Below are positions 35,087 to 43,337 of a stretch of 64,000 bases of DNA, in pieces. Source of the DNA: Bradyrhizobium canariense (GTDB lineage: Bacteria; Pseudomonadota; Alphaproteobacteria; Rhizobiales; Xanthobacteraceae); the NCBI RefSeq assembly GCF_018130465.1, contig NZ_JAFCKJ010000014.1:62001-126000 (forward strand), read 5' to 3'. Made by a program: the position numbers and the translations under genes. Position 1 is the first letter of the stretch. The number at the start of each line of letters is the position of its first letter. The notes beneath the pieces are model-generated. The model searched no databases. It was not told where the DNA came from and was given only the letters and a program-made list of their open reading frames with translations.

Positions 35087-35249
35087 CGTTGGTTCCCTTT
35101 CCCCAGCGGAACTTACGCTTTGGGTTCCCAAGTGAACAGGTTCCCGATTCCCGGCGCAGGGGCAACATCCGACGAAAGCATTAGAAAGGGCGGAACAGAA
35201 TCTCGCATCTATGGGTTGTCCAGCCGCAATAATCGAGGAGACCAAATCG

Positions 35250-35642
35250 ATGGCTGACGACCGTTTTATCAACGATCCGTATCGCCCGAATCTCGCCGAT
35301 GATGAGTATCGCAATGCGGCGCGACGGGATGCCCAGCTTCAGGCCGACCCCGAGCTTGGCGAAGGCCCAGCCTCCAGCGGCAAGGTTGCGATGTTTGCAG
35401 TAGCAATTGCGCTGGTGCTGGGTGCCGTGTTCTACGGCCTGAACAACACGCACACCGGCAACGAGGCGAGCAACGTGCCGGCTACGCAGACCGCCCAGCA
35501 GGCGCCGGCGACCAACCCGGCTGCACCTCCCGGCATGCGCGACGTGACGCCGCGCACCAACACCGGGCCGGGCGTGACCACGGGCGCCGCACCGAGCAAG
35601 CCGGCCCCGGATACGCAGGCGCCATCTGACGGAACGAAGTAA
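35250..35642 (+). CDS. Small single-pass membrane hypothetical protein
   Basis: This 130-residue protein has a ~45-residue cytoplasmic head (MADDRFINDPYRPNLADDEY), one membrane helix (VAMFAVAIALVLGAVFYGL) and a ~65-residue Thr/Pro/Ala/Asn-rich exterior tail. GAGGAG 9 bases before the ATG supports the start. The composition suggests a disordered periplasmic region. The function is unknown; it is divergent from the TRIC gene. Confidence 0.65.
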   Translation: MADDRFINDPYRPNLADDEYRNAARRDAQLQADPELGEGPASSGKVAMFAVAIALVLGAVFYGLNNTHTGNEASNVPATQTAQQAPATNPAAPPGMRDVTPRTNTGPGVTTGAAPSKPAPDTQAPSDGTK

Positions 35643-35662
35643 CAATTTGCAACAACCTGCAA

Positions 35663-35690
35663 CAGCGGCGGGATTCACATCCCGCCGCTG
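35663..35690. terminator. Terminator between convergent genes
   Basis: CAGCGGCGGGAT (35663-35674) pairs perfectly with ATCCCGCCGCTG (35679-35690) over TCAC, with a T-rich TCGTCTGTCTCT tail. It serves the membrane protein gene and possibly the lyase gene ending at 35701. Confidence 0.8.
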
Positions 35691-35700
35691 TCGTCTGTCT

Positions 35701-36510
35701 CTAGCTGAACATCTTGTTGAGCTCGCCGCCGGGATAGCCGCTCGCGAGTTCCGCGAAGGTGCCCTTCTCCGCCATCTCCTTTGCGGCGCGCATGAAGCCG
35801 CCCCAGGCGGCGCGCGCGAGTGAACCGCCGACGCTGATCCGGCGCACACCGAGATCGGCGGCTTCCTGCAATGACAGCCCGGAGCCGCCGATCAGCAGGT
35901 TGAACGGTTTTGGATGCACCGCCTTCACCACCGCGGCGATGTCCTCGCGGCTCTTCAGGCCCGGCGCGTAAAGGCAATCGGCGCCGGCATCGGCGTAAGC
36001 GGCGAGCCGGTCGATGACGAGCTTGAGGTCCGTCACGCCCCACAGATACGCCTCGCAGCGGCCGACCAGCAGCGCGCCGCTGTCGCCGATCGCCTTGCGC
36101 GACGCCTTGATGCGCTCGACTGCGAGCGCGCGCTCGTAGATCGGCTTGTCCTTGTCGCCGGTGGAATCCTCGATCGAGAGGCCGGCAACGCCGGTACGCA
36201 CACAGCGCTCGACATTGTCCGCGACCTTGTCCGGCTCGACCGCAAAGCCGCCCTCGAAATCCGCGTTCACGGGGATGTCGACGGAGGTGCTCAATGCTGC
36301 CAGATGCTGACAGACGTCCTCGACGGAGACGTGGTTGTCGGCCTTGCCGATGGTCCAGGCAAAGCCCGCACTCGACGACGCGAGCGCCTTGAAACCGAGA
36401 TGCTGCAACGCTTTCGCGCTGCCGACGTCGACCGGATTGGGCAGGATGAAGCAGCCGCTCTCGTGCATCTTCCTGAAGGTCGCGCGCTTGTCAGCAGTTG
36501 TCACATGCAT
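35701..36510 (-). CDS. Isocitrate lyase / PEP mutase family protein
   Basis: This 269-residue TIM-barrel protein reads GFKALASSSAGFAWTIG, VNADFEGGFAVEPDKVADNV (metal-binding Asp-Phe-Glu) and GLSIEDSTGD, with GRCEAYLWG in place of the ICL family KKCGH or PEP mutase DK loop. The catalytic base loop is therefore not conserved, and the reaction is likely C-C or P-C lyase or hydrolase chemistry on an unknown 2-substituted oxoacid. It is the last gene of a three-gene minus-strand unit with two ferredoxin-like fold proteins. Confidence 0.85.
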   Translation of the reverse strand: MHVTTADKRATFRKMHESGCFILPNPVDVGSAKALQHLGFKALASSSAGFAWTIGKADNHVSVEDVCQHLAALSTSVDIPVNADFEGGFAVEPDKVADNVERCVRTGVAGLSIEDSTGDKDKPIYERALAVERIKASRKAIGDSGALLVGRCEAYLWGVTDLKLVIDRLAAYADAGADCLYAPGLKSREDIAAVVKAVHPKPFNLLIGGSGLSLQEAADLGVRRISVGGSLARAAWGGFMRAAKEMAEKGTFAELASGYPGGELNKMFS

Positions 36511-36561
36511 GTTTCTCTCCCTTGTTGGCCGCGCAGAGATGGGGACGTGCCGCCGCGAGCG

Positions 36562-36912
36562 CTAGTGCGCGTCGTGCACCGCGCGGCTGTCCTTCGGCGC
36601 CTGCTCGCGATCATTCATGCTGTAGTCACGAATGACGCTGGCGATACGCAAATGGTAGTCGGCGAAGATCTTTGCGCGGCCCTTGGCCTGGGTGCGGCGA
36701 TGCTCCATCGTGTTGCGCCAGGCTTGCACGGCGGCCTCGTCCCGCCAGAACGACACCGACAAGATCTTGCCCTTCTCGGTCAGGCTCTCGAAACGCTCGA
36801 CCGAGATGAAGCCGTCGATGGTTTGCAGGATCGGCTTGAGGTCGGCCGCGAGGTCGAAATAGTCCTGGCGGTGTTCCGGCTTCGGCCAGACCTCGAAGAT
36901 CACGGCGATCAT
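36562..36912 (-). CDS. Antibiotic biosynthesis monooxygenase-domain protein
   Basis: This 116-residue protein starts MIAVIFEVWPKPEHRQDYFD and has FISVERFESLTEKGKILSVSFW, the ferredoxin-like dimeric alpha/beta barrel (ABM) fold. Members are cofactor-less monooxygenases or haem-degrading enzymes. The conserved His/Asn/Trp expected for either cannot be told from one sequence. It is 35 bases from the preceding NIPSNAP gene and 51 bases from the following lyase gene, so one operon is likely. Confidence 0.82.
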   Translation of the reverse strand: MIAVIFEVWPKPEHRQDYFDLAADLKPILQTIDGFISVERFESLTEKGKILSVSFWRDEAAVQAWRNTMEHRRTQAKGRAKIFADYHLRIASVIRDYSMNDREQAPKDSRAVHDAH

Positions 36913-36947
36913 GGGCGTCTCCTTGAGTTGATGGCCTACAATACCAC

Positions 36948-37256
36948 TTACAACGCCACTTGGCGCAGGAAGGTGCGCTCCTCCGCGAGGATGAATTTGT
37001 GCTCCTCGGCGAAGTGGAAGTTCGCCATGCCTTCCGTATCCTGACGCAGCCGGGCGCGATAGGCCTCGTACGCGGCCAGACTATCGAAGGTGATCAGCCC
37101 AAACGCGATGTTGTTGGTGCCCTCGTGCGGCATGAAATAGCCGATCAGGTCGCCGCCGCATTTCGGGATGATGGTGAGCCAGCGCCTTGAATACTCCTCG
37201 AACTGCGCGCGCTTGAAGGGATCGAGCTGGTAGCGGATGAAGACGGTGACGGACAT
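36948..37256 (-). CDS. NIPSNAP-family protein
   Basis: This 102-residue protein reads [21 protein letters not shown] and [20 protein letters not shown], then [19 protein letters not shown], a dimeric alpha/beta-barrel domain of the NIPSNAP type. Its role is unknown. It is the first gene of the unit ending with the lyase at 35701 and is divergent from an ArsR-type regulator, which is the obvious candidate regulator. Confidence 0.85.
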   Translation of the reverse strand: MSVTVFIRYQLDPFKRAQFEEYSRRWLTIIPKCGGDLIGYFMPHEGTNNIAFGLITFDSLAAYEAYRARLRQDTEGMANFHFAEEHKFILAEERTFLRQVAL

Positions 37257-37278
37257 GATGGGCTCCTGTTTTCTCTGG

Positions 37279-37352
37279 CGTCATTGCGATGAGCAAAGCG
37301 ACACCGTCGCCGCCGAAGCAGTCTGGATTGCTTCGCTGCGCTCGCAATGACG
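37279..37352. repeat. Palindromic repeat (CGTCATTGCG...CGCAATGACG), copy 2
   Basis: Outer arms GCGTCATTGCGA and CTCGCAATGACG pair; the inner part is diverged compared with the copy at 29123-29203 but keeps GGATTGCTTCGCTGCGCTCG. It lies in the divergent promoter region of the NIPSNAP operon and the ArsR gene. Confidence 0.8.
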
Positions 37353-37411
37353 TGTCTGTGGCAACACGCTACGCGCTTGCCCGACCGCGATGCTTCGGCT
37401 ACCATCGAAGC

Positions 37412-38110
37412 ATGAAATCAGGTCCAGACATCGCCATGATCGCCTCACTCGTCGGCGACCCCGCACGCGCCAACATGCTCACGGCGCTGATGAACGGCCG
37501 CGCGCTCACCGCGAGCGAGCTGGCGCAGGAGGCCGGCATCACGCCGCAGACCGCGAGCTCGCATCTTTCCAAGCTCGAGGCCGGTGGCCTCATCGAGCCG
37601 GAGAAGCAGGGCCGCCACCGCTACTACCGGCTCACCGACGACGACGTCGCCGGCGTACTGGAGGGCCTTGCGGGCCTCGCCGCGCGAACCGGCCATATGC
37701 GCGTGCGCACCGGGCCGAAGGATCCGGCGTTGCGACGTGCGCGGATCTGCTACGACCATCTCGCCGGCGATCTCGGCGTACAGATGCTCGACACCCTGCG
37801 CGCGCAAAACCTGGTCAGGCAGAAGAAGCAGGAGATCGAGCTGACGGCCGAGGGCGAGCGCTTCCTGGCGAAGCATTTGCAGATCTCGCCCGACATGCTC
37901 ACCCATCCGCGCCGGCCGGTCTGCAAGGCCTGCCTCGACTGGAGCGAGCGGCGCCACCATCTCGCCGGCACGCTGGGCGCCGCCATGATGCAGCGTTTCG
38001 CCGAACTGAAATGGGCCGCCCGCGACGCCACGCCCGGCAGCCGCGTGGTGAATTTTACGCGCACCGGCGAGAAGCAGTTTGCCGCGTTGTTCGGTGATGG
38101 GCGGGACTGA
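37412..38110 (+). CDS. ArsR-family winged-helix transcriptional regulator
   Basis: This 232-residue DNA-binding protein has an ArsR-type winged helix in residues ~8-85: IASLVGDPARANMLTALM, LTASELAQEAGITPQTASSHLSKLE as the helix-turn-helix, and GRHRYYRLTDDDV as the wing. The ~140-residue C-terminal part, longer than in classical ArsR proteins, contains VCKACLDWSERRHHL and resembles a ligand- or metal-binding extension. The classical metal motif ELCVCDL is absent. It is divergent from the NIPSNAP operon, which it probably controls. Confidence 0.85.
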   Translation: MKSGPDIAMIASLVGDPARANMLTALMNGRALTASELAQEAGITPQTASSHLSKLEAGGLIEPEKQGRHRYYRLTDDDVAGVLEGLAGLAARTGHMRVRTGPKDPALRRARICYDHLAGDLGVQMLDTLRAQNLVRQKKQEIELTAEGERFLAKHLQISPDMLTHPRRPVCKACLDWSERRHHLAGTLGAAMMQRFAELKWAARDATPGSRVVNFTRTGEKQFAALFGDGRD

Positions 38111-38234
38111 TCACGCGAAAGGCGTGAGATTGCACAATCGCATGTGAACGGGTGCCGTCGTCGTGGCCAGGCTTGACCCAGCCATCCACGTCTTTAAGCG
38201 AACGGATCGTTCCGTGCCCCCCAGAGACCCCCCA

Positions 38235-39245
38235 ATGAACCGCTTCGCTTCGGCCGCGCTCGTCGCCGCCCTCATCGCCTCTCCACTCACCACCACTCGC
38301 GCCGCCGACACCGCCCCGCGTGAGCCCTACGGCATCGCGCTCGAAGGCTTTGCCTATCCTTACCCCGTACACCTGCTGCCTATTGTCAATGACGGCGAGC
38401 AGCTCAGCATGGCTTATATGGACGTGGCCCCCGCGCAGCCGAACGGCCGCACCGTCGTGCTGCTGCACGGGCGCAATTTTCCGTCGAGCTACTGGGCGCC
38501 CGTCATCAAGATGCTGAGCCAGGCCGGCTTCCGCGTCGTGGTGCCGGACCAGATCGGCTTCGGCAAATCCTCCAAGCCGCAAGGTGAGCTGCATTTCGAC
38601 ACGCTGGCGCGCAACACCATCGCGCTGCTCGATCACCTGAAGATCGACAAGGCCGAGATCGTCGCCCATTCGCTCGGCGGCATGCTCGGGGTGCGCATCG
38701 CCCGCGCCTATCCCGACCGCGTCGCTCACCTTGTTCTGACGGCCCCAATTGGGCTGGAAGACTACCGCCTCTACGTGCCGCCAACGCCGACCGAGAAGAT
38801 CATCGAGACCGAGGACAAGCTCACGGCCGATGGCTATCGCAAGCAGCTCCAGACCAATTACGCGATCAAGCTGCCGGCGGAGGCGATCACGCCGTTCATC
38901 GACGCCCGCTTCAACATCAAGGGCAGCCCGGACTATCCGCGCTGGCTGCGCGCCTTCGTCAGTTCCGGCCAGATGATCTATCGCGAGCCGGTGGCGCACG
39001 AGGTCGCACTGATCACCGAGCCGACGCTGTTCATCATGGGTGCCGACGACCACAACGCACCGGGCCGGCCGAACGCACCGGAGGCGCTGCGCGCGAAAAT
39101 GGGGCAGAACGCCGAGTTGGCGAAGGCACTGGCCGCGAAGATGCCGAATGCGCGGGCCGAGGTGATCCCGGACACCGGCCACCTCGTCTTCCTGGAATCA
39201 CCGGAGAAGTACAAGGAGCTGGTGCTGGGCTTTCTCGGCCGCTAG
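38235..39245 (+). CDS. Exported alpha/beta hydrolase
   Basis: This 336-residue hydrolase has a signal peptide ending TTTRAADT (~23 residues). The alpha/beta core contains VVLLHGRNFPSSYW as oxyanion region, VAHSLGGMLGVR with the nucleophile Ser, IMGADDHNAPG with the acid, and PDTGHLVFLESPEKY with the His. It should cleave an ester, amide or halide bond in the periplasm. The start codon has only a weak ribosome-binding site. It follows the ArsR gene by 124 bases on the same strand. Confidence 0.87.
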   Translation: MNRFASAALVAALIASPLTTTRAADTAPREPYGIALEGFAYPYPVHLLPIVNDGEQLSMAYMDVAPAQPNGRTVVLLHGRNFPSSYWAPVIKMLSQAGFRVVVPDQIGFGKSSKPQGELHFDTLARNTIALLDHLKIDKAEIVAHSLGGMLGVRIARAYPDRVAHLVLTAPIGLEDYRLYVPPTPTEKIIETEDKLTADGYRKQLQTNYAIKLPAEAITPFIDARFNIKGSPDYPRWLRAFVSSGQMIYREPVAHEVALITEPTLFIMGADDHNAPGRPNAPEALRAKMGQNAELAKALAAKMPNARAEVIPDTGHLVFLESPEKYKELVLGFLGR

Positions 39246-39462
39246 CGTCATCGCTGTCGTCCGGGGCCGCGTGCGGGGAATGTTCATGCCGCATTCAGGT
39301 CACGATTGGCAGATTTGGGGCGCGTCGTGTTGGCATGTTGCGAACTTTAACGTGTCGAATCGTGTCTTTTGATTCATGGTGCGCCGAAAGCGCCAAGCCC
39401 TCCTAGAACCTGCCCCAATCCTGCCCCCAAAACCTCCCCCCAAGGACGAGAAGGAAGACCAA

Positions 39463-39714
39463 ATGAAATACCTGTTTGCCGCCGTGATGCTCGCCAGCGC
39501 GGTCGTTGGTTTCAGCGAGGCGGCCAGCGCCGCCGGCGGTTGCGGCCCCGGCTGGTATCGCGGCGCCTATGGCGGCTGCCGCCCGATGCGCGGTGCGGTC
39601 GTTGTACGCCCGGGTCCGATCGTGGTTGCGCCGGCTCCTGTCGTCGTCGTGCCGCGCGCACGCGTGTGCCCCTACGGCTTCCGCTGGTACGCCGGCCGCT
39701 GCCGCCCGTTCTGA
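39463..39714 (+). CDS. Small exported Gly/Val/Pro-rich protein
   Basis: This 83-residue protein has a signal peptide (YLFAAVMLASAVVGFSEAASA) and a mature part with two Cys pairs, CGPGWYRGAYGGCR and VCPYGFRWYAGRCRPF, joined by a Val/Pro-rich spacer (VVVAPAPVVVVPRARV). The mirror-like CxPG(W/F)RxxxGxC ends suggest two small disulfide-linked lobes. It is a common Bradyrhizobium-type small secretory protein. AGGAAGACC precedes the ATG. Confidence 0.72.
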   Translation: MKYLFAAVMLASAVVGFSEAASAAGGCGPGWYRGAYGGCRPMRGAVVVRPGPIVVAPAPVVVVPRARVCPYGFRWYAGRCRPF

Positions 39715-39734
39715 TCTCGTTTGTTCGCATTGCG

Positions 39735-39775
39735 AAATGGCCGCGCGGCGGAAGCCTGCGCGGCCATTTTCTTTT
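39735..39775 (+). terminator. Intrinsic terminator
   Basis: AAATGGCCGCGC (39735-39746) pairs with GCGCGGCCATTT (39758-39769) and is followed by TCTTTTT. It ends the small exported protein gene at 39463. Confidence 0.85.
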
Positions 39776-39828
39776 TGAACGTCTCCAAACGAATGGTCCG
39801 CGTATTCCTTGCAGCGGCTCCGAATCAA

Positions 39829-39856
39829 AACGGGGACCGCAACCGCGATCCCCGTT
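39829..39856 (-). terminator. Terminator of the Trp/His/Arg-rich protein gene
   Basis: AACGGGGA (39829-39836) and TCCCCGTT (39849-39856) form the stem; on the minus strand the hairpin is followed by TTTTGATTC. It lies 22 bases past the stop of the gene ending at 39878. Confidence 0.75.
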
Positions 39857-39877
39857 CGGGCGTCGATCGACGAGCGC

Positions 39878-40147
39878 TTACCAGTGGCGGCGATGCCAGC
39901 GGTGGCGGCGCCAGCCCCAGTGACGGCGATGCCAGCGGCCGTGGCCGCGCCAATGCACTTCTTCCGGCTTCAACTGCGCGGCTTCATCGCTGCTGGTGAC
40001 TGCGGGATGAGCGTCTGGATTGCCTTGCGGCATGCTGACATCACCGAGCGGCTGCGGCGCCAGCGGCGCGGCCTGTGCGGCGGTCGTGAACGCGGCAGCT
40101 CCGGCCGCGACACCGATTGCAAATTTCAAAAAGTTCCGGCGCTCCAT
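39878..40147 (-). CDS. Small Tat-type exported Trp/His/Arg-rich protein
   Basis: This 89-residue protein starts MERRNFLKFAIGVAAGAAAF, a twin-arginine-like signal peptide (RRNFLKF). The C-terminus is an unusual run of Trp, His and Arg in which WRRHRW and HRRHW recur, encoded by short tandem DNA repeats at 39883-39950. His/Trp clusters could bind metal or haem, but this is inference. Tat signals normally go with cofactor-bearing proteins folded in the cytoplasm. Confidence 0.65.
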   Translation of the reverse strand: MERRNFLKFAIGVAAGAAAFTTAAQAAPLAPQPLGDVSMPQGNPDAHPAVTSSDEAAQLKPEEVHWRGHGRWHRRHWGWRRHRWHRRHW

Positions 40148-40227
40148 GACATGTCCTCTGGGCTATCGAGCAAGTGATGCAGAGGGAGTGTCGTGGTCAC
40201 GACATGAACCAAAGCTGAATCGCGCGT

Positions 40228-40320
40228 TCAGGTTCGTTGCGAAACGATCAGTGTCCCCGTAGCCCGGTGCTTGCCGGCATCGTTGACAATGGCGCGGACG
40301 ACGAAGAAGGCTGACGGCAT
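40228..40320 (-). pseudogene. Truncated 30-aa ORF with a strong ribosome-binding site
   Basis: On the minus strand, CAGGAGGAAATCCG directly precedes ATG 40320, opening MPSAFFVVRAIVNDAGKHRA before a TGA at 40228-40230. The first ~20 residues resemble the start of small ferredoxin-like fold proteins of the genus, which normally continue for about 90 residues. The ORF diverges after HRA, so this is probably a decayed gene; a genuine 30-aa peptide cannot be excluded. Confidence 0.4.
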
Positions 40321-40425
40321 CGGATTTCCTCCTGTTGTTCGGCGTTAGCTTAGCCGGTTATAGTGGCGACAACAAAAAGCCCGCGCGGCGGATTTTACCG
40401 TCGCGCCAATAAGGGAGGAATGGCC

Positions 40426-42384
40426 ATGCGCAGGATCATCACGGGTCTCGTTGCGATCGCCTCGTTGTGGCCGGCCGCCTCACCTGCCGAAATCGTCCGC
40501 TTCGACATCCTCGCGCGCGAGCCCGCCTTTGCCGGACGCAACTTCGGCAATGTCGGAACCTACGAGCGCATCACCGCACGCGCGACCATCGCACTCAACC
40601 CGGCCGACGACCGCAACGCCGTCATCACCGATCTCGCGATCGCGCCGCGCAATGCCGACGGAAAAGTCGAGGCCACCGCCGATGTCGTGATCCTCAGGCC
40701 ATCCGATCCCACGCACGGCAACGGCACGCTGCTGCTGGAAGTGCCCAATCGCGGCCGCAAGCTGGCGCCGCAACTGTTCGACGATTCCGCCCAGCCCGGC
40801 GCCAACAACGCGGACAAGGCCGAGGACGCCGGCATCGGCTTCCTGCACCGCCAGGGTTTTACGATGGTCTGGGTCGGCTGGCAGGGTGACATCCCCTCCA
40901 AGCCGGGACAGCTCGCGCTTGCCGCGCCGGTGCTGAAGAACGTCAGCGGCCCGGCGCGCGAAGAATTCGTCTTCGACAACACGACCAACCCGTCGCGCGC
41001 GACGCTGACCTGGCCGGCAGCCGATCCCGCCAATCTCAACGTCACGGTGCGCGCGGCCTGGGCCGACGCACGGCAGACGCCTTCCAGCCTCTCCGCAAAG
41101 CTCATCGATCCCGTGACGGTGGAGATTGTCAGGCCCGACGGTTTTGACGCCGGCGCGCTCTACGAGATCACCTACACCGCGCGCGATCCGGTCGCCCTCG
41201 GCATGGGCTATGCCGCCGTGCGCGACGTCGTCAGCTTCCTCCGCCATGACGAGACCCAGGCGAACCCGCTGCTCAGCGGCCTGCATCCGTCGGTCAGCCG
41301 CGCCATCGGCTTCGGCGTCTCGCAATCCGGCCGCTTCCTGCGGGACTACCTCTATCTCGGCTTCAACGAGGATCTTTCGGGACGCACGGTGTTCGACGGA
41401 TTGATGCCGCATGTCGCGGGCACGCGACGTATGGCGACCAACGTTCGCTTCGGCCAGCCCGGCCGCAACCCGCGCCATCCGCAGGATCCGGCGTGGCAGG
41501 CCGATCTCTTCCCCTTCACCTATGCGAGCCTCAGCGATCCCTACTCCGGCAAGACCGATGGCCTGCTCCGCCGCTGCGCGCTCTCGGCGACGTGTCCGAA
41601 GGTGATGCAGACCGACAGCGAGCACGAATGGTGGGCCTCGCACGCCTCGCTGCTGGTCACCGATTTGGCCGGCAACCATCTCGACCTCCCCGACAACGTC
41701 CGCGCCTACATGATCGCGGGCACTCCGCATTTCGCGGAAGCCAGCGATGTGATGCGCAAGGGCGTGCCCGCGATGTCGCTGCCGCAAAACCCGATGCATG
41801 CGGGCGGGCCCATGCGTGCGCTGCTCACCGACCTCAACGCCTGGATCGGCGACGGCACAAAGCCGCCCGCAAGCCGCGTTCCCATGCGCGCCCACGGCAC
41901 GCTCGTGTCGGCGCAAGGCGCCGTACCGACGGATATCCCCGGCCTGCCCTACGCCGGCATCCACACGCTCGCCGCCTTCTCCGACCAGAGCGTGCTGCCG
42001 CCGAAGGAGATCGGCCGCTATCCCGTGTTCGTGCCAAAGGCGGACAATGACGGCATGGCCATCGCCGGTATCCGCCAGCTCGCACTCGCGGTGCCACGCG
42101 CGACCTACACGGCGTGGAATCCGCGGGCGCAGGGATTTGGCCCGACGGCGCTGTATCCGCTGCAGGGCGCGGTAGTGCCGTTCGCGCCGACGGAAGCGGC
42201 GCGGAAGGAAGTGCACGATCCGCGGCTCTCGATCGCGGAGCGTTATGCGGATGACGGCGCGTATGCGGCCGCGGTTCGACGTGAGGCGGCGCGGCAGGTC
42301 GCGGAGCGGTTGCTGCTGCCGGAGGATGCCGAGCGCGCGGTCGAGGCGGCCAAGCAAGGCAAGCTGGCGAAGCTTGGGCAGTGA
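40426..42384 (+). CDS. Exported alpha/beta hydrolase domain-containing protein (652 aa)
   Basis: This protein has a signal peptide (GLVAIASLWPAASPA) and a large hydrolase of the Abhydrolase_10 type: TLLLEVPNRGRKL near the start of the mature protein, GFGVSQSGRFLRDYLYLGFN with the nucleophile Ser in GVSQSG, and IAGTPHFAEASD / PMHAGGP further on. Family members occur in degradation pathways, but the substrate is unknown. GGAGG lies 7 bases before ATG 40426, which is preferred over the ATG at 40420 that touches the ribosome-binding site. It is monocistronic. Confidence 0.85.
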   Translation: MRRIITGLVAIASLWPAASPAEIVRFDILAREPAFAGRNFGNVGTYERITARATIALNPADDRNAVITDLAIAPRNADGKVEATADVVILRPSDPTHGNGTLLLEVPNRGRKLAPQLFDDSAQPGANNADKAEDAGIGFLHRQGFTMVWVGWQGDIPSKPGQLALAAPVLKNVSGPAREEFVFDNTTNPSRATLTWPAADPANLNVTVRAAWADARQTPSSLSAKLIDPVTVEIVRPDGFDAGALYEITYTARDPVALGMGYAAVRDVVSFLRHDETQANPLLSGLHPSVSRAIGFGVSQSGRFLRDYLYLGFNEDLSGRTVFDGLMPHVAGTRRMATNVRFGQPGRNPRHPQDPAWQADLFPFTYASLSDPYSGKTDGLLRRCALSATCPKVMQTDSEHEWWASHASLLVTDLAGNHLDLPDNVRAYMIAGTPHFAEASDVMRKGVPAMSLPQNPMHAGGPMRALLTDLNAWIGDGTKPPASRVPMRAHGTLVSAQGAVPTDIPGLPYAGIHTLAAFSDQSVLPPKEIGRYPVFVPKADNDGMAIAGIRQLALAVPRATYTAWNPRAQGFGPTALYPLQGAVVPFAPTEAARKEVHDPRLSIAERYADDGAYAAAVRREAARQVAERLLLPEDAERAVEAAKQGKLAKLGQ

Positions 42385-42398
42385 GGGAGCCAGCGGCC

Positions 42399-42512
42399 GT
42401 AGGGTGGATTAGCTCGCGGCTGCGCGAAGCGCAATCCGCTGGCGTAATCCACCTCTTCTCTATCCGGCGGAGCAGACGTTGGCGGATTACGCCTTCGGCT
42501 AATCCACCCTAC
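42399..42512. repeat. Palindromic repeat (GTAGGGTGGATTAGC...GCTAATCCACCCTAC)
   Basis: The outer arms pair perfectly over GTAGGGTGGATTAGC; inner arms GCGTAATCCACC and GGCGGATTACGCC pair too. It is related to the element at 29335-29426. It lies between the hydrolase and glutathione transferase genes. Confidence 0.85.
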
Positions 42513-42593
42513 CAACTTTGCAAAAAATTCCACCCCGCTGTCGGAACGCGCGCCCCTCGTCCGTCCTATGCCCAGACAGCACGGAGACACCGC

Positions 42594-43241
42594 ATGGCCG
42601 ACCTCACCCTGACCACCTTCAATTGGGTTCCCGAACTGCCGCGCGGGTTCGTGCGCGACCTTCGCGTACGCTGGGCGCTCGAAGAGGCCGCCTTGCCCTA
42701 CCGCGTCGCCAGCGTGCCCTTCGACGACCGCGGCGCCGCGCATCTCGCGCATCAGCCCTTCGGCCAAGTACCGTGGCTGACCGACGGCGACATTTCCATC
42801 TTCGAGAGCGGTGCGATCCTGCAGCATCTTGGCGAACTCAGCGCGAAGCTGATGCCATCAGATCCGCGCGGCCGCGTTGAGGCGACGGAATGGCTGTTTG
42901 CAGCACTCAACTCCGTGGAGATGGCGAGCCTGCCCTGGGCACTTTTCAGGTTCACCGGAAATGATGACGGCTCACCAGCCGTGAAGTTTTTCGACGACTT
43001 TCTCAAGCTTCGCCTCAAGCACATGGAGCCGGTGCTGGCCGGCCGCGAATGGCTCGCGGGCTCCTTCTCCGTCGCCGACATCCTGATGTCGGACGTGCTG
43101 CGCCTCGTCGATCACTTCGACGGGTTGACGGAGCATCCGGCCTGCCGCGCCTACGTCGCGCGCGCCACCGCCCGCCCGGCCTTCGCCAAGGCCCACGCCG
43201 ACCAGATGGTGCATTTCGCTGCGGCGGACGCGAACCGCTGA
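42594..43241 (+). CDS. Glutathione S-transferase family protein
   Basis: This 215-residue protein has an N-terminal thioredoxin-like domain (residues ~1-85: VRWALEEAALPYRVASVPFDD, FGQVPWLTDGDISIFESGAIL with the cis-Pro and Glu-Ser glutathione site) and an all-helical C-terminal domain with WLAGSFSVADILMSDVLRL. No Cys is in the first motif, so it is a Ser/Tyr-type or non-canonical enzyme. It likely conjugates or isomerises small electrophiles. GGAG lies 7 bases before the ATG. Confidence 0.88.
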   Translation: MADLTLTTFNWVPELPRGFVRDLRVRWALEEAALPYRVASVPFDDRGAAHLAHQPFGQVPWLTDGDISIFESGAILQHLGELSAKLMPSDPRGRVEATEWLFAALNSVEMASLPWALFRFTGNDDGSPAVKFFDDFLKLRLKHMEPVLAGREWLAGSFSVADILMSDVLRLVDHFDGLTEHPACRAYVARATARPAFAKAHADQMVHFAAADANR

Positions 43242-43337
43242 CGCCGTGCCTGCCTAGCATGTGACGTGCCTCACATAACTAGCCCGGTGTTAGCCGTAGG
43301 CTCGCCGCCATCAAATAACCCCTGCGGAAGGTGACAC

